DNA of 64,000 bases, taken from Bradyrhizobium cytisi. Its GTDB lineage: Bacteria > Pseudomonadota > Alphaproteobacteria > Rhizobiales > Xanthobacteraceae. A model generated the notes under the pieces. It was not told the origin of the DNA, ran no database searches, and saw only the letters and a list, made by a program, of their open reading frames with translations. The stretch lies in NCBI RefSeq assembly GCF_008123515.1, contig NZ_VSSR01000008.1, positions 107,487 to 171,486 of the forward strand, in the 5' to 3' direction. A program made the position numbers and the translations under genes. Below are positions 34,690-43,446 of the stretch, piece after piece. Each line of letters begins with the position of its first letter. The stretch's first letter is position 1.

Positions 34690-34853
34690 GCGGCGAGGAA
34701 GAGATCATCCTCGACTGCTACCGGCTGGCGCGCTGGTTTCGCGTCAGCCCCGAAGAGTTCTTGTCGATGCCCCTCGGTGAGGTCGCGCTGCACTTGAGGC
34801 GCACGGCGCAGCTGGATCGCGAGCAGCAGGCCGCAGCAACCGATGACGACTGA
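34665..34853 (+). CDS. Frameshift extension of tail assembly chaperone, Mu gp42-position
   Basis: The 62 residues added by -1 frameshift at 34659-34665, giving a 199-residue long form. The extension is helical and conserved-looking (EEEIILDCYRLARWFRVSPEEFLSMPLGEVALHLRR), whereas the overlapping zero frame is short. No own start with ribosome-binding site precedes it, so it is probably made only as a fusion. Its TGA overlaps the tape-measure ATG. Confidence 0.82.
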   Translation, partial: SSRSSGLVGGEEEIILDCYRLARWFRVSPEEFLSMPLGEVALHLRRTAQLDREQQAAATDDD

Positions 34854-37369
34854 TGGCAACTGAACAGGAAGAACTGCGCTTAACGGTCAATCTGGCCGAC
34901 AACGCTTCGGCTGGGCTGGCGAAACTGAATGAGGAGATCAAGCAGCTCGGCAGCGGCGCAGGCCAGCAGCACATCGAAAAGTTCAAGCGCGACACCGCTG
35001 AGCTGACCGGCAAGGTCAAGCAGATGGGCGGCGAAGTCGAGGGAGCTTTCAAAAATCTCGGCATGCTCCGCACGGGCTTCGCTGCAGGCGCAGCCGGTCT
35101 GGCGCTGTTCGGCTTCGAGATCATGCGGCAGAGCAAGGCGCTGATCGAGTATGCCGACAAGATCAGGGAGCTGAACGCAGCGGCCAAGACCATCGGCGTC
35201 AACCCCAGCCAATACAAGGACGTGCTGGAGCAGCTGAAGGCCTTCGGCGTTGATGGCGGCAGGGCAGCGGCCAGCCTCGCCAGCGTCTCCGAGAAGATGG
35301 CCGACCTGCAGCGCCAAGGCAGCCAAGTCGCGCAGGAGCTGCGCAAGAACGCTGGCCCCGACCGGCAGTCGGAGCAGAACATGGAGGCATATATCCAGCG
35401 GCTGCGCACTGCGAAGAGCGAAGCGCAACTGCTCAACACGATCCGCGAAGGCGGCGAGCAGGTCTATCAGAACGCCATCAAGGCGGGCGCAAGCGAGATG
35501 GAAGCCGCCAACAGGCGCAACCGCTTCTGGCAGATACAGGGCTATGACGCCGCGCTGGCGCACGCTGGCAAGCTGAAGGAGCTGAGCGCAGCCGAGCAAG
35601 CCCGCGCCAATCAACGGCAAAAGGAAGCCGTCGATCTGGCGAACGCATGGGGTCAGGTCACCAACAAATATTCGACGCTGGTCGAGAAGATGCAGCAGCC
35701 GTTCGTGCCGTATCTGACGACGGCGCTGAAGATGGCCGAGGGCATGCTCGACAGCATGACCACCAAGCTGGACGCGATTCAGGACAAGAAGCTGCTGCGG
35801 CCCGACACCGCCAAGGAAAACATCCAGGAGAAGTTCGGCAAGTTCGGTCTGGGCGGCGCTGGCCCCGACCAGTCATTCGAGAATCGCTGGAGGGATCGCG
35901 TCCCGCAGGAGCTGGAGAAGAACACCGACGCCACCAAGGACCTCACCAATCTGCTGCGCGGGCTCGGCGGCGGCGTGCATCCCACCAGCTTCGGCGGCGG
36001 GGCGATGGGCGGCGGCGGCATCGTCGCTGCAGCCTATCATCCCGATGGTGGCGGCTTCGCTGGCGGCGGCGGTGCCAGCGTGGGCAGAGCATTCGGCGGC
36101 GGCGGCTATACAAATCTGGAAACAGGGTATAGCGGCGGCGGTGGCGGCTCGGGCGGCGGCGGCAAACCTTACGGCAGCTCAACGGGCGGGGCGACCGGGT
36201 CACCGGGGCATCCCGGCGATCCGGCCGTGCCTTCGGACATTCTCGCGACGGCGCAGAAGGTCGCGCTGCAAGGCGGCCCCGGTGCCGTCGAGCGCTTCAT
36301 GGCGGAGAACGGCTATCCGAAGGCGGGCAACTGGTGCGGCGAGTTCGCGGCCTCGGTGGTCAAGTCAGTGGGCGGCACGCCGCCGCAAAATCCCGCCATC
36401 GCATCCAACTGGCGCAACTGGGGCACCGAGGTTCAAGACCCGCAGCCGGGAGATGTTGCTGTCAGGCGCGGCGCGCGGACAGGATCGACCGGCAGTCACG
36501 TCACCTTTGTCGAGAGCGTCGGCAAGGGCTCGTTCACTGGCCTCGGCGGCAATCAAGGCCGCTGGGAATCGACGCAGCAGACCGGCCGCTATCAGTTCTT
36601 TCGCGGCGGCACCACGACCAACGGCGACGTGGCAGGCGGGCAAGCCATCCCTGGTGGCGGCGGCGGCGAGTTTCTGCGCCAGCAACGCGCGCCGCTGACA
36701 GCGCAGCTCGAAAACGATCCGCAGCTGAAGAAGGAACTGGCGGCGCTCGGCACCCTTGAGCACGAGGGCGATGCAACCGCAGTTGTCGAAAGCCTGTACA
36801 ATCGAACCACAGCGATCAACGAGAAGCGAGCGAAGGAAGGCAAGCCGCCGCTCTCGCTGCGCCAGATGATGTACGGCGGTTTCTATGGACCGTCGAAGCA
36901 AATTCCGTCGCGGCTCGCACAGCTGGAGCGAGACCCCGCGCGCATGAAGAAGATGATGGGCGCAATCGACGCCGCATCAACCAGCAACCTCCTCAAGGGA
37001 GCGACCGATCAGGGCAGCGGCTCCGATCCGAATGTCGCGTGGCAAGGCGGTAAGCTCGTCCGCGATGGCGAAACCTACAACGATTGGGGCGGCGGCGCTG
37101 GGCACGAAGGCAACAGGCAGTGGCGGCTGCGGCAGCAAGCAGCCATCGCCGCTGCAGATCGACGGCAGATCGACGGCACTCAGGTCGCCGAGCACAAGGT
37201 GACAGGCGACGGCAAGATCAGCGTCGATGTCAACGCGCCGAAGGGCACAAATGTCGGCGCCAAGGGCGGCGGCCTTTTCAAGCGAGTCGAGATCAATCGC
37301 CAGACGCAGATGTCTGAAGCGCCCCGCGGACCAAAGGGCAGCTATGCGACGGAGGCCCTGCTGCAATGA
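34853..37369 (+). CDS. Tape measure protein with cysteine-peptidase domain
   Basis: An 838-residue tail length ruler. Residues 1-310 are mostly helical with a hydrophobic segment near 72-92, then a Gly-rich linker (about 370-450). Residues about 460-590 form an NlpC/P60- or TIGR02594-like domain, with a probable catalytic triad Cys495 (NWCGEF), His549 (GSHVTF) and Asn567 (GGNQGR). A further helical domain near 650-730 (EHEGDATAVVESLYNR) may be a second wall-acting module. These likely open peptidoglycan during DNA entry. Confidence 0.85.
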   Translation: MATEQEELRLTVNLADNASAGLAKLNEEIKQLGSGAGQQHIEKFKRDTAELTGKVKQMGGEVEGAFKNLGMLRTGFAAGAAGLALFGFEIMRQSKALIEYADKIRELNAAAKTIGVNPSQYKDVLEQLKAFGVDGGRAAASLASVSEKMADLQRQGSQVAQELRKNAGPDRQSEQNMEAYIQRLRTAKSEAQLLNTIREGGEQVYQNAIKAGASEMEAANRRNRFWQIQGYDAALAHAGKLKELSAAEQARANQRQKEAVDLANAWGQVTNKYSTLVEKMQQPFVPYLTTALKMAEGMLDSMTTKLDAIQDKKLLRPDTAKENIQEKFGKFGLGGAGPDQSFENRWRDRVPQELEKNTDATKDLTNLLRGLGGGVHPTSFGGGAMGGGGIVAAAYHPDGGGFAGGGGASVGRAFGGGGYTNLETGYSGGGGGSGGGGKPYGSSTGGATGSPGHPGDPAVPSDILATAQKVALQGGPGAVERFMAENGYPKAGNWCGEFAASVVKSVGGTPPQNPAIASNWRNWGTEVQDPQPGDVAVRRGARTGSTGSHVTFVESVGKGSFTGLGGNQGRWESTQQTGRYQFFRGGTTTNGDVAGGQAIPGGGGGEFLRQQRAPLTAQLENDPQLKKELAALGTLEHEGDATAVVESLYNRTTAINEKRAKEGKPPLSLRQMMYGGFYGPSKQIPSRLAQLERDPARMKKMMGAIDAASTSNLLKGATDQGSGSDPNVAWQGGKLVRDGETYNDWGGGAGHEGNRQWRLRQQAAIAAADRRQIDGTQVAEHKVTGDGKISVDVNAPKGTNVGAKGGGLFKRVEINRQTQMSEAPRGPKGSYATEALLQ

Positions 37370-37917
37370 CCAATATTTTCGATCTGCCTGCAGTCTGGCG
37401 CAGGGCGCTGATGCCTGCCTCGTTCAACGGGGCGCGCTTCCATTGCGAAGCCAACAGTCGCGAGAGCGGCCGTCGCATCGTCGAGCATCAGTTTCCAAAA
37501 AAAGAACTGCCCTATGCCGAGGACATGGGCCGCGCGGCGCGCGAGTTCTCGGTGCGCGGCTATTGCATCGTCTTTCCCTATGACAGCGAGAACACGCTTT
37601 ACAGCCGCGACTATCGCCGCGCCCGCGACGAGCTGATCCTGCAGCTTGAAGCCGAGGGCCCCGGCACGCTGCAGCTGCCGACGCAGCCATCGCAGCAGGT
37701 GGTCTGCCCGCGCTACCGGATGAGCGAGGAAGAGCGCTTCGGCGGCTACTGCACGTTCGACATGACCTTTCAGGAGTTTGGCCTCGATCCGCAGCAAGTC
37801 CCCGGCATCGCGACCGCAGCCGTGCTCGCCCAGGCGAGCAAGGCGCTGCGCGGTCAGGTCGTGCGCGTCCTGTCAGAGCAGCCGCTGCCAGCCCCGAGCG
37901 GAGTGATCAACGCATGA
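37366..37917 (+). CDS. DNA circularisation protein N-terminal part, Mu gpN-like
   Basis: A 183-residue protein matching the N-terminal domain of Mu gpN (DNA circularisation family), a baseplate-hub protein: WRRALMPASFNGARFHCEANSRESGRRIVEHQFPKKELPYAEDMGR, then YDFDGYI-like RGYCIVF and the F-EFG ending FDMTFQEFG. The usual gpN is about 490 residues; here the C-terminal part is a separate downstream frame that overlaps by four bases. Confidence 0.82.
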   Translation: MTNIFDLPAVWRRALMPASFNGARFHCEANSRESGRRIVEHQFPKKELPYAEDMGRAAREFSVRGYCIVFPYDSENTLYSRDYRRARDELILQLEAEGPGTLQLPTQPSQQVVCPRYRMSEEERFGGYCTFDMTFQEFGLDPQQVPGIATAAVLAQASKALRGQVVRVLSEQPLPAPSGVINA

Positions 37918-38582
37918 AGCGAGCTGAAGCAAATGAGGCCGCGCCGATCGTGGATCGGATGCTGCAGGCGCTGCTCGGCACCGTGCCAGCCAAGGGCCGC
38001 CCCGGCTCGGATGCGCGCACGGCCATCGGCGATACCCGCGCCAACGCTTACAAGCTCTGCATCGACGATGCGCTCGGGCCGCCGCTGGACGAATGTTTCG
38101 ATCTGGCGCGGCAGGCGGGCTCGACCTTCCAGAATCTCAATTACGTGCGCGAGCAGATCGAGCTGGAGCAGCCGGTCGGGCTTGGCGGCACGCTGGTCAG
38201 GGACGCTGGTATCCGGCTCTGCCTCGCCACGCAATGCCGCGTGATCGGCAGCATGACATTCGTCAGCAGGCAGGATGTCGCCGAGATCAAAGCCGAGCTG
38301 CTGCAGCCGTTTCAGGATGCCGAGGAGATCGCCGCCGACGGCATGGATCAGATGACGTTCCAGATGCTGGTCGCGCTGCACGGCGCAGTGACAAACCATC
38401 TGGTCGTGACCGCGCGCCCGCTGCCGCGAATGACCAGCTTCGAGTTCTTCGAGCCGCTGCCATCCTTGGTGATGGCGTATCGGCTCTATGACGATGCCTC
38501 TCGCTGCGATGAGCTGCGCGAGGAAAACAAGGTCGTGCATCCGGCATTCTGCCCGAGGCTTGGCCAAGCCCTGTCGGCCTGA
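37914..38582 (+). CDS. Separate gpN C-terminal-like protein, 222 aa
   Basis: A 222-residue protein whose end (LPSLVMAYRLYDDASRCDELREENKVVHPAFCP) resembles the C-terminus of DNA circularisation/gpN proteins. Together with the 183-residue gene it totals 405 residues, somewhat short of a single gpN. The ATGA overlap indicates translational coupling, so the two chains may assemble as a split protein. Confidence 0.7.
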   Translation: MKRAEANEAAPIVDRMLQALLGTVPAKGRPGSDARTAIGDTRANAYKLCIDDALGPPLDECFDLARQAGSTFQNLNYVREQIELEQPVGLGGTLVRDAGIRLCLATQCRVIGSMTFVSRQDVAEIKAELLQPFQDAEEIAADGMDQMTFQMLVALHGAVTNHLVVTARPLPRMTSFEFFEPLPSLVMAYRLYDDASRCDELREENKVVHPAFCPRLGQALSA

Positions 38583-38584
38583 CC

Positions 38585-39124
38585 ATGGTCGATCTCCAGC
38601 GCGTCGAGATCGTTTTCGGCAACGTCCTGAAGATCATGGAAGTGGCCGAGGAGCCCATCGCTCGCGGCCAGCAGTTGCTCACCGTCTCGTTCGATGAGTT
38701 CACCATCACCGCAGAAGGAAGCCACGTTATGTACAATTTGCCCATCGACCACACCGTCAAAATGCAGGTCTCCTACGTCGACTCCGCTGGCAACCCCGCG
38801 AAGGTCGATAGCGTGGAGTGGTTCACTGCGAACGCCGAGATTGCCGCCATCGAGGTCGATCCCAGTGACGGCACCATCTGCAAGGTGATCCCCGTCGCGC
38901 TGGGGCGAACGCAGGTCAGCGCAAAGGCCGATGCTGACCTCGGCGAAGGCGTGCGCGAGCTGCTTACCGTCTGCGACATCATGATCGTGGCCGGCGAAGC
39001 CGTCGCTGGCTCGATCCAGCCGGTCGGCGAGCAAGAGCCGATCAGCGGCGGCGGAGAAGGCAGCGGCGGCGGCGATCACGCCGATAACACGCTGCCGCAG
39101 GGCGAGCAGCACGGGCGCCAGTGA
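38585..39124 (+). CDS. Hypothetical protein with Ig-like (BIG2) segment, 179 aa
   Basis: A 179-residue protein whose centre (VEWFTANAEIAAIEVDPSDGTICKVIPVALGRTQVSAKADAD) looks like a bacterial Ig-like BIG2 domain, often a surface decoration in phages. The C-terminus is Gly/Ser-rich. It lies between gpN and gpP homologues, where an extra gene is not usual in Mu. An internal ATG at 38730 with AAGGAAG upstream could produce a shorter 131-residue form. Confidence 0.6.
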   Translation: MVDLQRVEIVFGNVLKIMEVAEEPIARGQQLLTVSFDEFTITAEGSHVMYNLPIDHTVKMQVSYVDSAGNPAKVDSVEWFTANAEIAAIEVDPSDGTICKVIPVALGRTQVSAKADADLGEGVRELLTVCDIMIVAGEAVAGSIQPVGEQEPISGGGEGSGGGDHADNTLPQGEQHGRQ

Positions 39125-39130
39125 TCCTGC

Positions 39131-40198
39131 ATGCCGAAGCCGGAAGAGATCGCCGTTCTGGAGGTCAACGGCGCGAAGTTCGACGACTGGGAATCGGTCT
39201 GGGTGCAGGAGCGCTGGGCCGATTCCTCGACGGTGTTTCGCTTCACCGCCGCCGAGCGCGACCCGATCTTCAGCATGTCGGGCATCTTCCCGATGATCCA
39301 GAAGCTGCAGTTCAAGCCGGGAGATCAATGCACCGTCACGCTGGCGGGGCAGCTCGCGGTCACCGGCTACGTCGAGACGCGGCAGGTCGCCTATGACGCG
39401 CAGCAGCACGGCGTCATGCTGATCGGCAAAAGCTTCACCGCCTGGCCCGCGCGCTCCAGCGTCGATACCAAGACCGGCAACTTCGACAAAAAGAATATTC
39501 AGCAGGTCGCGCAGGAGGTGCTGCAGGGCTACAACGTCGGCCTCAAGGTGATCGGGCAGCTCGATCTCACGCCGTTCGCAAAACTGCAGAACGAAAAGGG
39601 CGAACTGATCTGGGACTTCCTTGAGCGCATCGCGCGGCCGCGCGGCGTCGTGCTGGGCTCCGATAGCCACGGCAATTTCCTCCTGATCGGCGAGCATGCC
39701 GGTGGGATCAAGGCGCAGCTGGTGGAAGGCCAGAACATCAAGAGCTGCCAGTGCATCATCACCGAGGAGCACACCTATACCGAGATGCGCGTCGATGGGC
39801 AGGCTCCTGCCAGCGATGACAACTCGGGCACCGCTGCCAGCGAGATGAAGGCCGTCGTCGGCGGCACCTCTCCAGTGTTCTGCAAGCTGATCACGCCTTG
39901 CGAGCAGCCGGTCAAGACCCAGGCCGAGCTGCAAGCCCGCGCCGCCAACGAGAACATCTGGCACGAGGGCACCAAAATACAGGCGACCATCGTCGTACAG
40001 GGCTGGCTGCGCGACGGCTCCAGCCTCTGGCATGCGGGCGATGATGTCTCGGTCTACTCGCCGATGGCGATGCTTAACAACAATCTGACCGCGCAGAACG
40101 TGACGTTCACCCAGGACAACAACGGCGGCTCGCTGACCACGCTCGATCTGGTGAGCCCGAACCTTTTGCGATCCAGCCTTGAGTTCAATCCCGGCTAG
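39131..40198 (+). CDS. Baseplate hub protein, Mu gpP (gp44)-like
   Basis: A 355-residue baseplate hub protein of the Mu gpP type. Landmarks are FDDWESVWVQERWADSSTVFRFTAAE, QFKPGDQCTVTLAGQLAVTGYVETRQVAYDAQQHGVMLIGKS, and WDFLERIARPRGVVLGSDSHGNFLL. It likely trimerises to join tube and spike. The next gene encodes the spike protein, as in Mu. Confidence 0.88.
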   Translation: MPKPEEIAVLEVNGAKFDDWESVWVQERWADSSTVFRFTAAERDPIFSMSGIFPMIQKLQFKPGDQCTVTLAGQLAVTGYVETRQVAYDAQQHGVMLIGKSFTAWPARSSVDTKTGNFDKKNIQQVAQEVLQGYNVGLKVIGQLDLTPFAKLQNEKGELIWDFLERIARPRGVVLGSDSHGNFLLIGEHAGGIKAQLVEGQNIKSCQCIITEEHTYTEMRVDGQAPASDDNSGTAASEMKAVVGGTSPVFCKLITPCEQPVKTQAELQARAANENIWHEGTKIQATIVVQGWLRDGSSLWHAGDDVSVYSPMAMLNNNLTAQNVTFTQDNNGGSLTTLDLVSPNLLRSSLEFNPG

Positions 40199-40209
40199 AG
40201 GAGCCAAGC

Positions 40210-41010
40210 ATGCACCGCGCAACGCCGCTCAATACTTCAATCCGCGCCTATACCGCAGGCGGCTCTCGCAGTGTCGTCGATAAGGTCGATGACCAGAAGC
40301 TGATGCAGGAGATGGGCGGCAACTTCATGGCCAACGAGACGCGGGCCGAGATCGAGGCCCCCCAGAACTACGGCTTTACCTCGGTGGTATTCGATGCTGA
40401 GAAGGGACAGGACGGCAAGGTCACCGCCAGCGCCGAGACCTTCATCGGCTTCATGGGCGGCAACCGATCGTTCCCGGTCTCTGGCCCGATGGATGATCGC
40501 CGGCACCGGCTTTACAAGCTGGACAAGGGCGACACCGCGCTGTTTCGCGGGCGCGGCGACAAGCAGCAATTTCACCTCACCACGGACGGCGGCTTCTGGA
40601 GCGCACCGCAGGACAAGACGCTGCGCATGGCGATGCTCGATCAGGACAGCGAGAGCAATGACAGCCAGCAGAGCGGCGGCAGCTCGGGATCGGGCGGCGC
40701 TGGAGCTCGCACGCGGGACAGCAGCGGCGGCGGCAGCAGCTCATCATCCGGCCAGCAAGGCGGCCAGAAGCGCGGTCAGGAATCGGTGAAAAAGGACAAC
40801 CAGAAGGCCAAGCGCTTCGTCGAAGTCACCGCCGACAAGACCCGGCTCGCGGGCAAGACCTCGCACATGATGCTCGATGACGATACGACCTATGTCCACG
40901 TCAACACCGACAAGAACGTCTATCTCGGTGCGGAGGCTGGCAAGGGCAGCTTCGACTTCTTGGCGACGATGAGCGGGCCCTGCGTCAACACCAAGGGCAA
41001 GATCGGCTGA
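40210..41010 (+). CDS. Baseplate spike protein, Mu gp45-like
   Basis: A 266-residue membrane-piercing spike. The N-terminal OB-like part carries QNYGFTSVVFDAEKGQDGKV and DDRRHRLYKLDKGDTALFRGRGDKQQFHLT; a Ser/Gly-rich linker (about 145-185) is followed by a beta-helix-like end (KTSHMMLDDDTTYVHVNTDKNVYLGAEAG). The linker is an unusual insertion for gp45 proteins. GAGG lies upstream of the ATG. Confidence 0.85.
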   Translation: MHRATPLNTSIRAYTAGGSRSVVDKVDDQKLMQEMGGNFMANETRAEIEAPQNYGFTSVVFDAEKGQDGKVTASAETFIGFMGGNRSFPVSGPMDDRRHRLYKLDKGDTALFRGRGDKQQFHLTTDGGFWSAPQDKTLRMAMLDQDSESNDSQQSGGSSGSGGAGARTRDSSGGGSSSSSGQQGGQKRGQESVKKDNQKAKRFVEVTADKTRLAGKTSHMMLDDDTTYVHVNTDKNVYLGAEAGKGSFDFLATMSGPCVNTKGKIG

Positions 41011-41014
41011 GCCC

Positions 41015-41530
41015 ATGCCGAGCTACAATGTCCCCGACATTCGGCTGGTGCAGAACAACATCTTCCCGAAATACTCCGTCACGCTCGACTGGAGCCTGCT
41101 GCCGAACGGCACGCTTGACGATACCCAGGCGCTGGCGACTGCGGTCTGCGTGGCGCTCGGCACCAATGCGCTCGCTGGGAAAAATGATCTGCTGCCCGAT
41201 CCCGATTCCAGCGACCGCTGCGGCTGGTGGGGTGATCTCGACGCCGAGCTGATCTGGAACGGCTGGCCCATCGGCTCGAAGCTCTGGCTGCTGCGGCGCT
41301 CCAAGATCGCGCCAGCATCAGCGCAGCAAGGCTCGACGCTGACCGCCGTCGAAAATTATATCCGCGATGCGATGCAGCCGTTCGTTGATCGCAGAATCTG
41401 CACCAGCTTCGAGGTGATCGCCACCCGCGTGGACAAGCAGCGCATCGACGCACTGCTGCGCATCTTTCGCGGGCCGCTGCAGCCCATCGAGCTGCAGTAT
41501 CAAATCCTATGGGACGCAATGGGGCCCTAG
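41015..41530 (+). CDS. Baseplate wedge protein, Mu gp46-like
   Basis: A 171-residue GP46-type baseplate protein: DCGWWGD-like RCGWWGDL, GSKLWLLRRSK, then ENYIRDAMQPFVD and the DALLRIFRGPLQPIELQYQILWD ending. It belongs between spike and gp47 in Mu order, which is preserved here. Confidence 0.9.
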   Translation: MPSYNVPDIRLVQNNIFPKYSVTLDWSLLPNGTLDDTQALATAVCVALGTNALAGKNDLLPDPDSSDRCGWWGDLDAELIWNGWPIGSKLWLLRRSKIAPASAQQGSTLTAVENYIRDAMQPFVDRRICTSFEVIATRVDKQRIDALLRIFRGPLQPIELQYQILWDAMGP

Positions 41531-41533
41531 AGC

Positions 41534-42661
41534 ATGCCTTGGTCAACTCCGACGCTGCGAGACGTCCGCTCGCTGGTGCGCGATGCCGTCAACGCATCGC
41601 TGCCGGGAGCCGATGCCAATGTGCCGAACAGCGTGCTGCGCGTGCTCAGCGACAATCAAGGCGCGCTCTGCCATCTCACCCTGCAGTATGTCGACTGGCT
41701 CTCGCTGCAGCTGCTGCCCGACACCGCCGAGACCGAATGGCTGGATCGGCACGGCAATATCTGGCTGGTCAATTCCGACGGCTCGACGGGCCGCAAGATG
41801 GCCACGCTTGCATCGGGCACCGCCAGCTTCCAAGGCACCATCGACGGCTCCGTGGTGCCAGCGGGCACGCAGCTGCAGAGCGGCGTCGGGATGCCGACCG
41901 GCAGCGATTCCGCGAACCAGGTGGTCACCTTCGAGACTATGGAGGACATCACCACTTCGGATGCCTCGCTCGTCACCGGCAGCATCCGCGCGCTCGATCC
42001 CGGCTCGTTCGGAAACCTCATCGATGGCACGTCGCTCTCGATGGGACAGAACCCGGTCCCCGGTGTTTCGACGCAGGTCAACGTCGTGCATATGGCAGGC
42101 GGGGCCGACACCGAGACCGACGACCAGCTGCGCATGCGCATTCTGCAGCGCATCCGCAATCCGCCGATGGGCGGCGCGCAAGCTGACTATGTCGCATGGG
42201 CGCTGGCCGTCCCCGGCGTCACCCGAGCATGGGCCGCGCCAGAGCAAGGCACCGGCACCATCACGGTGCGCTTCCTGATGGATGATCTGCGCGCCGATGA
42301 CGACGGCTGGCCGACGCCCGAGGATGTCCAGATCGTTCACGACTACATCAATCTGAAGCGGCCAGTCACCGTGAAGGACTGCTATGTGCTCGCGCCGATC
42401 AAGGAGTTCATCGACATCACCATCGCGAACCTCGTGCCCGATACCGATGAGGCGAAGGCCGAGATCGAGCAGAGCGTGCGCGACATGCTGTTCATGATGG
42501 CGGCGCCTGGTCAGACCATCTTCGCGGCGTGGGTCTCTTACGCGATCATGAACGCGCCCAGCGTGCAGTCCTTCCAGCTGGTCACGACCGACGATTACGT
42601 GATGCCGTCGCTCGGCCACATGGCGGTGCTGGAGACCATCCTTTACGAGACGCTGCCGTGA
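41534..42661 (+). CDS. Baseplate J-like protein, Mu gp47
   Basis: A 375-residue wedge protein of the baseplate J family: PGADANVPNSVLRVLSDNQGALCHLTLQYVDWLSLQLLPDTAETEWLDRHG at the start, ETDDQLRMRILQRIRNPPMGGAQADYVAWALAVPGVTRAW in the middle, and the VSYAIMNAPSVQSFQL end. Length and order match Mu gp47. The gp48 homologue starts inside its stop codon. Confidence 0.9.
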   Translation: MPWSTPTLRDVRSLVRDAVNASLPGADANVPNSVLRVLSDNQGALCHLTLQYVDWLSLQLLPDTAETEWLDRHGNIWLVNSDGSTGRKMATLASGTASFQGTIDGSVVPAGTQLQSGVGMPTGSDSANQVVTFETMEDITTSDASLVTGSIRALDPGSFGNLIDGTSLSMGQNPVPGVSTQVNVVHMAGGADTETDDQLRMRILQRIRNPPMGGAQADYVAWALAVPGVTRAWAAPEQGTGTITVRFLMDDLRADDDGWPTPEDVQIVHDYINLKRPVTVKDCYVLAPIKEFIDITIANLVPDTDEAKAEIEQSVRDMLFMMAAPGQTIFAAWVSYAIMNAPSVQSFQLVTTDDYVMPSLGHMAVLETILYETLP

Positions 42662-43434
42662 GCGACCGCCACATCCGGCGCAGCGGCAGCAACTACACTG
42701 ACAGCTTCCTCTCGTTGCTGCCGCAAGGTCAGGCTTGGCCGAAGCACGCACCCGACAGCGTGCTGGTGCGCGGGACCGACGGCCTCTGCGACTACTGGGG
42801 CTTTGTCGATGGCCGCGCCGCCGATCTCTTGGAGATCGAAAGCGATCCGCGCCTGACCGTCGAGTTGCTGCCGGATTGGGAACGCAACTGGGGCCTGCCC
42901 GATCCCTGCTATGAGGCCCCGCAGACCATCGGCGAGCGCCAGCTCGCGCTGGTGATGCGGATGACGATGCAGGGCGCGCAAAGCCGCGAGTTCTTCATCG
43001 CCGTCGCCGCGCAGATCGGCTACTCGATCACGATCACCGAATATCGGACCTTTGTCGTCGGCATCGACCGCGTCGGCGATGCTCGCGTCTACGGCGCAGC
43101 CGGTGCGCCCGACCCGATCATGTACAACGAGGGGGGCAACCCATGGATGAACGCCCTCGGCGATGCTCCGGTCGCCGAAGGCGAGCTGTCGGAGTGGCCC
43201 TATTACGGGCTCGGGCCCGACACCAACCGCTTCTTTTGGACGGTGCATGTCCATCAAGCCTCGCTGATCTGGTTCCGCTGCAGCAAGGGGCAATGCGGCG
43301 TCGATCCGCATTTGAAGATTGGTCTCGCTGACGATCTGGAGTGCCTGCTGAACCGATGGAAGCCAGCGCACACGCAAATCATCTTTGACTACACGAATCT
43401 GCATCCAGGCGATCCGATGGAAGGGACGCCCTAG
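42658..43434 (+). CDS. Baseplate/tail protein, Mu gp48-like (DUF2313)
   Basis: A 258-residue protein of the DUF2313 family (Mu gp48): LSLLPQGQAWPK near the start, LLEIESDPRLTVELLPDWERNWGLPDPC in the middle. The start is GTG at 42658, overlapping the gp47 TGA; the longer frame was rejected because it extends into gp47 with no domain match. It connects baseplate wedge to tail fibres. Confidence 0.88.
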   Translation: MSDRHIRRSGSNYTDSFLSLLPQGQAWPKHAPDSVLVRGTDGLCDYWGFVDGRAADLLEIESDPRLTVELLPDWERNWGLPDPCYEAPQTIGERQLALVMRMTMQGAQSREFFIAVAAQIGYSITITEYRTFVVGIDRVGDARVYGAAGAPDPIMYNEGGNPWMNALGDAPVAEGELSEWPYYGLGPDTNRFFWTVHVHQASLIWFRCSKGQCGVDPHLKIGLADDLECLLNRWKPAHTQIIFDYTNLHPGDPMEGTP

Positions 43435-43446
43435 CGGGGAAATCAA

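Noticed and set aside
38486..40222. A 578-residue minus-strand frame opposite the gpP homologue
   Set aside because: Same shadow effect; no start signal or family.
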